Assembly (NCBI GenBank): GCA_021647365.1 | Contig: JAKIUW010000004.1 | Location: 1 to 64,000 of the forward strand | DNA from: Cocleimonas sp. | Lineage (GTDB): Bacteria; Pseudomonadota; Gammaproteobacteria; Thiotrichales; Thiotrichaceae | DNA length: 64,000 bases | Reading direction: 5' to 3' | In this document: one piece after another, positions 1 to 6,966 of the stretch | Numbering within the stretch: position 1 is the stretch's first letter | Layout: the number at the start of each line of letters is the position of its first letter | Program-made: the position numbers and the translations under genes | Notes under the pieces: generated by a model | What the model saw: only the letters and a program-made list of their open reading frames with translations | What the model was told of the DNA's origin: nothing | Databases searched by the model: none

Positions 1-149
1 AGAAGACTGTATTATGATGTGCCATGCTTGATTCCTTCTTTGATTCAATGACTTATTGCTAAGACAATTTTATCAGATTTTGGAGTCAGGCACTTACTTT
101 TTATGTTAACGGGACAGTAGTGGCTTTGTTATTAAGTTAAGAAAAAAGT

Positions 150-259
150 CCCCTCCACCTAGCAGGGGGAGGGTTAGGGAGGGGGTAGAAGGTCAAACGA
201 TAGCGTTATTTTTGAGCTTCTACCCTCTCTCCAACTCTCTCCCTGCTAGGGGGAGAGGG
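150..259. repeat. Long imperfect inverted repeat, G/C-rich arms
   Basis: Two arms of about 42 nt (150-191 and 217-259) are roughly complementary and separated by about 25 nt. The left arm contains CTAGCAGGGGGAGGG and ends GGGTAGAAG. The right arm begins CTTCTACCC and contains CCCTGCTAGGGGGAGAG. It lies just downstream of the peroxiredoxin-glutaredoxin gene, so it may form a large hairpin at that transcript's 3' end. The sequence style resembles interspersed palindromic repeats of many proteobacterial genomes. No second copy is in this window, and it is unrelated to the C7 repeat family found elsewhere here. Confidence 0.7.
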
Positions 260-280
260 CATAATGACATTGAGATATAC

Positions 281-1015
281 TTAAGCTTTCAACCATTCAG
301 CAAGATCAGATGAACCACCAACATGGTCACCATTGATGAATATCTGTGGCACTGATGATGAACCTACCATCGCGCGTAAACTGCGGTCGGTGTAATCTTC
401 ACCCATCATTAGCACTTCGTATTCCATGCCTGCATCGTCTAGCATTTTCTTTGCAGCAGCACAGAATGGGCAACCTTTACGCGCCATTACGGTAACGCTT
501 GCAGGTACTTCTGCATCTTTAGCGATGTAGTTAAGCATTGTGTCTGCATCAGATACATCAAACGGGTCGCCTTCAACATCGGCTTCAATAAACATTTTGT
601 CTACCACGCCGTCTTTAACCAGCATTGAATACCTCCATGAGCGCTTGCCAAAACCTAGGTCATCTTTATCGACCAACATGCCCATGCCTTCTGAAAATTC
701 ACCGTTGCCGTCTGGCATAAAGGTAATGTCGTCTGCGCCTTGATCAACTTGCCACTCGTTCATTACAAACGTATCGTTAACTGACATACAAATTACTTCA
801 TCAACGCCATTGGCTTTGAATGCTGGTAACAACTGGTTGTAACGTGGCACGTGCGCTGATGAACAGGTTGGTGTGAATGCGCCTGGCAATGAAAATACGA
901 TTACCGTTTTGCCGCTGAATAATTCATCTGTAGTTACATCAACCCACTCATTATTTTGGCGAGTGTGAAATGTTACGTTTGGTATTTTTTGTCCTTCTCG
1001 GTTTTCTAAAGCCAT
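281..1015 (-). CDS. Peroxiredoxin-glutaredoxin fusion (hybrid Prx5)
   Basis: This 244-residue protein fuses an N-terminal AhpC/Prx5-type peroxiredoxin to a C-terminal glutaredoxin. The Prx domain spans about residues 5-160 and has the peroxidatic motif GAFTPTCSSAHVPRY near residue 50. The glutaredoxin domain spans about residues 170-244 with the redox motif CPFC and a typical SVPQIFING segment. Hybrid enzymes of this architecture in Haemophilus and Vibrio reduce H2O2 and alkyl hydroperoxides using glutathione through the fused Grx. The gene lies downstream of the ferritin-like gene on the same strand with a 109-nt gap, and both face away from oxyR. An OxyR-controlled peroxide-defence unit is likely but inferred from position. 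No signal peptide is seen, so the protein should be cytoplasmic. Confidence 0.93.
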   Translation of the reverse strand: MALENREGQKIPNVTFHTRQNNEWVDVTTDELFSGKTVIVFSLPGAFTPTCSSAHVPRYNQLLPAFKANGVDEVICMSVNDTFVMNEWQVDQGADDITFMPDGNGEFSEGMGMLVDKDDLGFGKRSWRYSMLVKDGVVDKMFIEADVEGDPFDVSDADTMLNYIAKDAEVPASVTVMARKGCPFCAAAKKMLDDAGMEYEVLMMGEDYTDRSLRAMVGSSSVPQIFINGDHVGGSSDLAEWLKA

Positions 1016-1124
1016 TGTTATTTCCTGTTTAATTAATAAAAAGATATTTTTTTACAAGCAAAGCTAGTATCCAAAGTTGGGCACTGCTTTGAAACTTGCA
1101 AGAGGTTTTCTAAAAAATAATGAG

Positions 1125-1412
1125 CTAAGAATGAGCGATTGGTTTATCCGTAAATAAGTAATCCTTCAATTCTTTATCCATTCTTGGGTCTTTACGACGA
1201 ATCCATTCAAGCACCATCGCCGCATGCTCTTTTTCTTCGTCACGGTTATGCTCTAGTATCGCTTTTAACTCGGCATCTTTACACGCATCAACACGCTGAT
1301 TGTACCAGTCGACCGCTTCTAGCTCTTCCATTAGCGATGTGATGGCACGATGCATATCGCGAGTTTCATCTGTCAATTCACTGATAGGTTCGTGGTAGCC
1401 TTCGTTTGCCAT
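1125..1412 (-). CDS. Encapsulated-ferritin-like (EncFtn family) protein without visible encapsulin targeting tail
   Basis: This short 95-residue helical protein matches the encapsulated ferritin family. It has a first metal-ligand helix with EELEAVDWYNQRVDA (Glu29, Glu30, Glu32, Trp36) and a second helix HNRDEEKEHAAMVLEW (Glu59, Glu62, His63). In characterised EncFtn proteins such as that of Rhodospirillum rubrum, these residues form the ferroxidase centre at a subunit interface of a decamer inside an encapsulin shell. This protein ends soon after LFTDKPIAHS. It lacks the long C-terminal extension carrying the short hydrophobic encapsulin-loading peptide, and no encapsulin shell gene is present in the window. 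A good AGGAGA ribosome site precedes the ATG. It may act as a free iron oxidase or load by another route. Confidence 0.88.
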   Translation of the reverse strand: MANEGYHEPISELTDETRDMHRAITSLMEELEAVDWYNQRVDACKDAELKAILEHNRDEEKEHAAMVLEWIRRKDPRMDKELKDYLFTDKPIAHS

Positions 1413-1456
1413 TTTTGTTCTCCTGTTTGTTTGTGCTGTGAATAATAGGCGGATAA

Positions 1457-1505
1457 TTACATTCTGTAAAATAGTTTGTTTTTATTGTTACGTTCGGTAA
1501 AATAG
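1457..1505. promoter_or_regulatory. Two directly repeated LysR-type boxes between EncFtn gene and oxyR
   Basis: Two 18-nt near-identical elements, TTACRTTCKGTAAAATAG, lie at 1457-1474 and 1488-1505. Each contains the imperfect dyad TTAC-N5-GTAA, which fits the T-N11-A LysR box. Their start-to-start spacing is 31 bp, about three helical turns, which would put bound dimers on the same DNA face. The second copy ends five bases before the oxyR start codon. This arrangement suggests OxyR autoregulation and control of the divergent EncFtn/peroxiredoxin genes. Binding is inferred from sequence only. Confidence 0.6.
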
Positions 1506-1509
1506 AACG

Positions 1510-2406
1510 ATGAATCTACCAACCATAAAACAACTCCGTTATTTTGTAGCACTCGAAAAACACAAACATTTTGGTAATGCAGCAAAATCCTGTTTTGTTT
1601 CTCAATCTGCCTTTAGTGTTGCTATTAAAGAACTTGAATTACAGCTGGGCGCTCAGTTAGTTGACCGTACTAATAAAAGCGTCACTATTACCCGCACAGG
1701 CAGAGAAATTGCTAACCATGCACGCCATTGCTTACGTGATTTAGAATACCTTGCTGAGGTCGCGCGCAGTGACCAAAAGCCATTAACAGGGCGATTAAAC
1801 CTCGGCATTATTCCAACCATTGCACCCTTTATACTGCCTAAACTGTTACCCGTTCTACGCAAACAATATCCTGACCTACAGCTTTACCTTCGTGAAGATA
1901 CAACGCAATCCAGCCATACGTCCCTAATAGAAGGTGAGTTAGATTTAATCTTAATTGCGCTGCCCTATAAGCTGAGCAATGTTGAAATCATGCCTTTGTT
2001 TAAAGATCATTTTTCGCTGGCTTGTCATAAAAACACCAAGCTACTCAACCCTGAGAAATACTCTCTGGCTAACCTTCCTAAAGAAAGCGTGTTACTACTT
2101 GAAGATGGTCACTGCTTGCGTGATCACGCACTCTCAGCCTGTAAAATCCGCAACCAAGATACAGTAAGCCGCTTTGCTGCCAGTAGTTTACTCACGCTGG
2201 TTAGCATGGTCGATTCTGATATTGGCATTACTTATCTCACCGATATGGCAAAGCATTCATCACTTTTGCAAGACACTAATATTAAAACCTACCCATTGGA
2301 TAAAAAAAGCTACCGCGAGATTGGGCTTGCATGGCGCAAAGGTAGTGCACGAGAGGAAGAGTTTAAAATGCTGGGGGATGTTTTAGTCAACTTAGATAAG
2401 GGATAA
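1510..2406 (+). CDS. oxyR: Hydrogen peroxide-sensing LysR regulator OxyR
   Basis: The 298-residue protein has a LysR winged-helix N-terminus (about residues 1-60, with AAKSCFVSQSAFSVAIKELE) and a type-2 periplasmic-binding-protein-like effector domain. The redox-sensing loop LLLEDGHCLRDHALSAC is clearly present, holding the two cysteines that in E. coli OxyR (Cys199 and Cys208) form the activating disulfide. It is transcribed divergently from the EncFtn-like and peroxiredoxin-glutaredoxin genes, as expected for a local regulator of peroxide defence. No convincing Shine-Dalgarno sequence precedes the ATG; the region instead carries a LysR-type box that may overlap translation initiation. A C7-family repeat follows the stop codon by 24 nt. 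Confidence 0.95.
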   Translation: MNLPTIKQLRYFVALEKHKHFGNAAKSCFVSQSAFSVAIKELELQLGAQLVDRTNKSVTITRTGREIANHARHCLRDLEYLAEVARSDQKPLTGRLNLGIIPTIAPFILPKLLPVLRKQYPDLQLYLREDTTQSSHTSLIEGELDLILIALPYKLSNVEIMPLFKDHFSLACHKNTKLLNPEKYSLANLPKESVLLLEDGHCLRDHALSACKIRNQDTVSRFAASSLLTLVSMVDSDIGITYLTDMAKHSSLLQDTNIKTYPLDKKSYREIGLAWRKGSAREEEFKMLGDVLVNLDKG

Positions 2407-2430
2407 GGAAATATCTTGCAACAAAAACAC

Positions 2431-2453
2431 TCTGTAAAAGTGGGGGGGTGTAC
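2431..2453 (-). repeat. C7-family interspersed repeat unit
   Basis: This unit reads CTGTAAAAGT-(G)7-TGTACC on the plus strand. That is the reverse orientation of the family consensus GCACA-(C)7-ACTTTTACATGATG. It lies 24 nt after oxyR. Strand denotes orientation relative to the C-rich consensus. Confidence 0.85.
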
Positions 2454-2604
2454 CACTACAAAAGACTTGCTCACTTTTGGTGCATATTCAGTCTCTATTC
2501 AGCAGAATTCTATTATAGTCCGATGGTCGCTGGGGAAACCTAGGAAAACGCTAAATACATCAATTTCAATGATGCGAACATAAGAAGAATAAGAAAGGAT
2601 CAAC

Positions 2605-3234
2605 ATGTCTTTAGAGAATACAACTATACATCCAATGTTACCGCTCATATTTCCAATTGATGGATCTAGTGGAATTAAGGAAAAATTAGATCCAGATGCA
2701 GCGTGGCACTTTTACTCTCATTCTATTAGAAGGAATCCAAGTAATCTAAAACTACACACCCATCGCGTATTTTTTGCAATGCAACATAAGGATGCATCAC
2801 TATTACCAGGCTCACTTCATGATCTATTTTATATTTTAAAAGATGCGGGAGAAAGCCTTCGCATTAGATTACTAAAAGCATCTATCCCTCACCTTAGCAA
2901 AAAAGACACACTCTACTTTGCCATGTGGATAAAGCTCGGTATAAAAAAAGGCATGGGTTATAAATGGGTTTCAGGATCTGTTCTGGCTGATGGACTTACT
3001 GAAGCTGATCGTCCGCTGGTTTCAAAACAAGTAATAGAATCTATCGTTGATATTATAAGCCCACTCGAAGAAGCTAGATCTTGTATGGAATATGGTCAAC
3101 TAGATTTAGCTAAGGATATTCTTACGAACGCTTTAGCAGAGGATGGGGATAACATACAATTACGAGAAGAACTAGATTACTTAATTCAGTACACCAAAAG
3201 CAGGGAAATTCAGCCAAGCAAAGAAGCATCCTAA
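2605..3234 (+). CDS. Uncharacterised helical (TPR-like) protein, first gene of GTPase/roadblock cluster
   Basis: I do not recognise this 209-residue protein as a named family. It has no signal peptide or membrane segment. The C-terminal part (about residues 150-195) has a helix pair around EEARSCMEYGQLDLAKDILTNAL with the spacing of a TPR or FimV-type repeat. A good AAGGA ribosome site lies just before the ATG. It starts a tightly spaced same-strand cluster containing a long acidic adaptor, an MglA-like GTPase and a roadblock-like protein, so a scaffold role in that system is plausible. The gap to the next gene is only 34 nt. Confidence 0.7.
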   Translation: MSLENTTIHPMLPLIFPIDGSSGIKEKLDPDAAWHFYSHSIRRNPSNLKLHTHRVFFAMQHKDASLLPGSLHDLFYILKDAGESLRIRLLKASIPHLSKKDTLYFAMWIKLGIKKGMGYKWVSGSVLADGLTEADRPLVSKQVIESIVDIISPLEEARSCMEYGQLDLAKDILTNALAEDGDNIQLREELDYLIQYTKSREIQPSKEAS

Positions 3235-3268
3235 AAAAGACATGGATAAGAATTAGGCAAATGTCATT

Positions 3269-5206
3269 ATGTTAAACACAAGGAATAAACAGCCAATAAA
3301 AGTAGGAATACTGGAAATTAGCGCTCAAAATAAAGCGCTTTTAGAGTTCTTTTTTAATGATACTGGTAAATCATACTTTAAGAAAGTCGATTCTGACCAA
3401 GCTTCGTGTTTTATCATAGATTATGATTCACCTGGCGCCAAAGAAAGCTGGGAAGCTACCTTCAAAAAATCACAAAATCCTGGGATTATTATTTCTATTA
3501 AAGAAATTGATTTACCTTCAACTATTTGGGTAGCGAAGCCTTTAACGATCAAAGCATTGATGAATGCTAGCCTCACTATAAAAGAAATGATTGATAATAA
3601 AAATTCAGTCAAAGAAGCTGTTATCGCTCCTATAGAAAAGAAACAAGAAAAACAGCAACAAGAGGAAATAATTGCAGAAATTCCTCAACATGAAAACATT
3701 CCTCTTAAGACTGTAATTGATATCACCGAAAAGGATGATATTGATGTGAAAAATAAAATCGTTGAGGCTACTGTACAAAAAAATATTCAAGAAAACATTA
3801 CAACAGAGTATCAAGTAGAAGATGAGACACTAGCAGAAAACATCGTAGAAACAATAATAGAAGAGAAATTTGAGCTTGTGGTAGCTGGTACTAATGCAGC
3901 AGCATCTTCAACTAGCTTTGCCGTGTCTTCAGATTTAGTTGACGTAAACCATGGCTTAAATACCTCTAACTTATTTTTAGATGATGGAGATACTTCATCA
4001 ATAACCCCTATTGATAAAACAAAAATAGATAATAATTCTAAAAACGAAGACGATATAGATTCTTTATTAGAATCATTAATTTCTGAGGGAGAAACTGACA
4101 ACTCTTCCCCTGCAGATCTAGACCTTGCCAAATCAGAAATACCAAAAGTAAATCATAATGTTGTAGAAGTAGCACCAAAGACCGCGGACTTAGAAGATTT
4201 ATACATCGACCTAAAAGCAGTCACAACTAAACTTGAAAATAGTATCCAATCAAGTGATGAGTTAGTTATCGAAGTTTTTGATCACACTCAATCTGATAAC
4301 AACACAAAACCTATTGATAAACTCATTGATGACGTACAAGCTGATACTAATATAATCAGTATCCCAGAGAAAAAAAGTAAACTCTCAAAAAAATCTGCTG
4401 AAGAGGAGTTACAATCTCTTCTAGAAGAAATAAGGCATGAGGCTGATGACCCAAGCTCAATAAGTAAAAGTCAAAAGAAAACTTACCTTCCAACAATGGC
4501 TGATGAGCGCTGGAAGTTAACCTGCGGAAAAAATAAAAAGAAACAAAATCTACAAAGCCTTTGTACAATCACGCCCAGTGAACATATTTTATCATCACTG
4601 CTTGAAACCATTAAACAAGCCAAAGAAACCAAGACTGTTTATCGTGTGAAATTTAAAGACATTATTGTTGTTATATATCCAAAAACAGACAGCATCTATT
4701 GTAATGAGTCTATCTTCTCTGATTACTATGCAAATATTTGTCATACTCCAATTAGCAAGAATGATATTAAAAAACATCAACTTGATGAGAGTGAGATTAG
4801 ACTTTATCGTAATAAGATAGAAGTAAGGAATGAAAATTCTCACTCAATGGAGTCCTTTATATGGACAACAAGTTTAGTGACTCATCAAGGCCATCTACCT
4901 ATAACTACTGATATAAATAAAACAATAGGGCTAAAATACTGGCCAAATTTAACGCGCTTGGAAAATGTGCCTCATGCTATACAAATATCGGCAATTTTTC
5001 ACAAGTGCTCTAAGAGCCTATCTGAAATCACGAATGAAATGGATATACCTAAAAAATATATCATCGCATTTTATAATGCTGCGCTGTCTTTAGATTTTAT
5101 ACAACAGGATGGAAAAAAACGCCCTTCGGCATCTACAAGTGTTGATAGTAGGCCCAATAAAAATAGAGGCTTTTTCTCACGCCTCCTACAAAAGTTGAGC
5201 ACATAG
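3269..5206 (+). CDS. Long acidic adaptor-like protein of GTPase/roadblock cluster
   Basis: This 645-residue protein has three zones. Residues about 1-115 look like a degenerate receiver-type alpha/beta domain, with a D-Y-D segment and a WVAKPLTIKAL motif resembling the K-P of response regulators. Residues about 115-410 are a low-complexity, very acidic, Glu/Asp/Ser/Thr-rich linker. Residues about 415-640 form a folded region ending in a winged-helix-like stretch (SLSEITNEMDIPKKYIIAFYNAALSL) and a basic tail. The FIWTTSLVTHQGHLP region lies between. No catalytic motif is seen. It is followed by the GTPase gene after one base, so translation is probably coupled. A scaffold or polar adaptor role is inferred. 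Confidence 0.7.
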   Translation: MLNTRNKQPIKVGILEISAQNKALLEFFFNDTGKSYFKKVDSDQASCFIIDYDSPGAKESWEATFKKSQNPGIIISIKEIDLPSTIWVAKPLTIKALMNASLTIKEMIDNKNSVKEAVIAPIEKKQEKQQQEEIIAEIPQHENIPLKTVIDITEKDDIDVKNKIVEATVQKNIQENITTEYQVEDETLAENIVETIIEEKFELVVAGTNAAASSTSFAVSSDLVDVNHGLNTSNLFLDDGDTSSITPIDKTKIDNNSKNEDDIDSLLESLISEGETDNSSPADLDLAKSEIPKVNHNVVEVAPKTADLEDLYIDLKAVTTKLENSIQSSDELVIEVFDHTQSDNNTKPIDKLIDDVQADTNIISIPEKKSKLSKKSAEEELQSLLEEIRHEADDPSSISKSQKKTYLPTMADERWKLTCGKNKKKQNLQSLCTITPSEHILSSLLETIKQAKETKTVYRVKFKDIIVVIYPKTDSIYCNESIFSDYYANICHTPISKNDIKKHQLDESEIRLYRNKIEVRNENSHSMESFIWTTSLVTHQGHLPITTDINKTIGLKYWPNLTRLENVPHAIQISAIFHKCSKSLSEITNEMDIPKKYIIAFYNAALSLDFIQQDGKKRPSASTSVDSRPNKNRGFFSRLLQKLST

Positions 5207-5207
5207 C

Positions 5208-5756
5208 ATGCCTATACAAACACAACATAAGAAAATATTATTTACAGGCCCTGTAGGTGCAGGTAAAACAACGGCTATTCAAACCATGAGTGATGTATCT
5301 GTCATGACCACGGATGAAGATGCTAGTGATATGACAAAAGACCGTAAATCTCAAACTACTGTAACCATGGATTATGGTTACATGAATATTGGGGAAAAAG
5401 AGAGAATCCATCTTTACGGAACACCAGGACAAGAGCGTTTTGATTTCATGTGGGACATTCTAAAAAATGGCGCTCTTGGCCTTGTATTATTAATTGATAA
5501 TTCAAGAAAAAACCCACAACAAGACTTAAAGTTTTATACCGAGTCTTTTAAAGATTTTATAACGTCAGGCGAATTAGTTATCGGCGTTACTAAAGTAGAT
5601 GAAAGTAGCAGTCCTACAATCGACGACTATAGGCAATGCCTTATAGAGCTTTCGATTAACGCCCCTATTTTTAGCGTAGATTCTAGAGAAAAATCAGATA
5701 TTTCTTCTCTTATTCAAGCCTTACTTTATTCCATAGACCCAGGAGTTGCAGCATAA
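5208..5756 (+). CDS. MglA-class small Ras-like GTPase
   Basis: The 182-residue protein is a small GTPase of the bacterial MglA/COG2229 type. The P-loop GPVGAGKTT is at residues 14-22. The G3 region YGTPGQERF (70-78) lacks the canonical DxxG aspartate, as in MglA proteins where the equivalent is TVPGQ. The G4 motif is TKVD (128-131), and a serine-rich G5-like SVDSREK follows. Such GTPases are switched by roadblock/LC7 partners and set cell polarity or motility in Myxococcus and related systems. Here the gene overlaps the next one, a roadblock-like protein, at TAATG. A second roadblock protein follows at 6516. Its cellular process in this organism is unknown. Confidence 0.9.
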   Translation: MPIQTQHKKILFTGPVGAGKTTAIQTMSDVSVMTTDEDASDMTKDRKSQTTVTMDYGYMNIGEKERIHLYGTPGQERFDFMWDILKNGALGLVLLIDNSRKNPQQDLKFYTESFKDFITSGELVIGVTKVDESSSPTIDDYRQCLIELSINAPIFSVDSREKSDISSLIQALLYSIDPGVAA

Positions 5757-6391
5757 TGAACACATTTGAATTAAACCAAGGCTTGTATATTAATGTTACA
5801 CCTCGTGGCGCTTATTTCGCTGTACAAGATAATGCGGATGATCCTACTCGTAACATTCTTATAGCGTTATTATTACAAGAGGAAACCCCTCTTCTATCCA
5901 CAGAAGTTGCTGAAGAAATAACAGGCATGCAGGGCGAAGAAGCATTAAATTTTCTCCATAGAATGCAAACGCTTGGGCTTATCTCAGGGCAAAAAGAAAG
6001 TGAGATGGTTCCAGAAAATAGCCTTGAAGATATTTTACCTGAACTATTAGGCTCATTGTCTGATTCTAAAAAAGTGTTGCTCGCAGAGCATAGCGGACTT
6101 TATTTGGGGGCGTCTGGTTTTCCACATGAAGCTGCTGAGGAATTAGCAGCAATCAGTGCCAACCTTTCAGAAGTTTATCAACGTCACAAAAATTTGCTAC
6201 AAGGTAACTTAAGATTTAATCAACATGCGTGGGGGCTAATTGATGCAGCTGGTAATAGTGAAGTAGGCTTTTGGCCACTTTATATTGGCTACAACCAATT
6301 TAGTTTAGTAATTCACGGTATGCCACAGCTGAATAGGCCGGGGTTTAAACACTTAATTTGGTCGCTAGTGAAGAGATACGGAAAAACATAG
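5756..6391 (+). CDS. Winged-helix plus divergent roadblock-like protein
   Basis: This 211-residue protein begins at an ATG overlapping the GTPase stop codon (TAATG). Its N-terminal about 85 residues resemble a small helical, possibly winged-helix, region (LLSTEVAEEITGMQGEEALNFL). From about residue 100 it has a roadblock/LC7-like pattern: VLLAEHSGLYLGASGF, then helices, then GFWPLYIGYNQFSLVIHG and a final helix ending KHLIWSLVKRYG. Roadblock proteins bind or activate MglA-type GTPases, and the overlap with one fits that role. The assignment rests on pattern and context rather than strong motif identity. A hairpin terminator begins within the last codons. Confidence 0.65.
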   Translation: MNTFELNQGLYINVTPRGAYFAVQDNADDPTRNILIALLLQEETPLLSTEVAEEITGMQGEEALNFLHRMQTLGLISGQKESEMVPENSLEDILPELLGSLSDSKKVLLAEHSGLYLGASGFPHEAAEELAAISANLSEVYQRHKNLLQGNLRFNQHAWGLIDAAGNSEVGFWPLYIGYNQFSLVIHGMPQLNRPGFKHLIWSLVKRYGKT

Positions 6392-6418
6392 ACAGCCTAT
6401 CGGCTTTCTATGTTTTTT
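6382..6418 (+). terminator. Intrinsic terminator overlapping stop codon of roadblock-like gene
   Basis: An AAAACATAG arm and its complement CTATGTTTT flank an inner GCC-TATC-GGC stem and are followed by a T-run. The left arm includes the TAG stop of the gene ending at 6391. It would separate that gene transcriptionally from the roadblock gene at 6516. Confidence 0.75.
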
Positions 6419-6515
6419 AGATATAGATAATTTATAGTTGAAGTCATAGTGGGTAGAAACTATACAATTAGTTTTCTCACATAATAATAATTAAAGACAC
6501 AAAAGGGATACTACA

Positions 6516-6881
6516 ATGCGTTCTGAAATGCTTAGCTCAGTTTTGAGCGACTTAAATGGTTCAAGTGCTGATATCGAAGCCTCAGCCGTTCTTTCTACCG
6601 ATGGTTTGATGATGGAATCATTATTACCTGCTGGTATGGATGAAGACAGAGTAGGAGCAATGAGTGCTGCGATGCTTTCACTTGGCGATCGTACAGCTGA
6701 AGAGCTCGCAAGAGGCACGTTGGAGCAAGTCTTAATCAAAGGCGACCATGGTTATATTTTAATGACTTACGCAGGTTCTGAAGCAGTTGTAACTGTTTTG
6801 ACTAAGCCTGAAGCACGCCTTGGCTTAATCTTCCTTGACGTTAAGCGTGCTGCAAATGCCATCCAGAAAATAGTAACATAG
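6516..6881 (+). CDS. Roadblock/LC7 domain protein (MglB-like)
   Basis: The 121-residue protein is almost entirely one roadblock/LC7 domain. It shows an initial amphipathic helix, the SADIEASAVLSTDGLMMES strand-turn-strand, the RVGAMSAAMLSLGDRTAEEL helix, the QVLIKGDHGYILMT and AVVTVLT strands, and a final helix DVKRAANAIQKI. Proteins like this are GTPase-activating or exchange partners of MglA-type GTPases. It follows the GTPase cluster but is separated by a terminator and about 100 nt, so it probably has its own promoter and could be made at a different level. A ribosome site (AAAGGGA) is 11 nt upstream of the ATG. Confidence 0.9.
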   Translation: MRSEMLSSVLSDLNGSSADIEASAVLSTDGLMMESLLPAGMDEDRVGAMSAAMLSLGDRTAEELARGTLEQVLIKGDHGYILMTYAGSEAVVTVLTKPEARLGLIFLDVKRAANAIQKIVT

Positions 6882-6892
6882 TCGTTACGAAT

Positions 6893-6918
6893 CATCATGT
6901 AAATGAGGGGGGGTGTGA
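6893..6918 (-). repeat. C7-family repeat unit, degenerate flank
   Basis: The unit reads CATCATGTAAATGA-(G)7-TGTGA on the plus strand, with AAATGA replacing the usual AAAAGT. It lies between the convergent MglB-like gene and hrpA. Confidence 0.75.
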
Positions 6919-6966
6919 TTCGATATCTCAGTAGAACCACCTCCCTTCATGTAAGAATGTAAAGAG

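Noticed and set aside
3811..4131. Minus-strand frame of 106 codons opposite the acidic adaptor gene
   Set aside because: Its serine-rich composition simply mirrors the acidic low-complexity coding strand.
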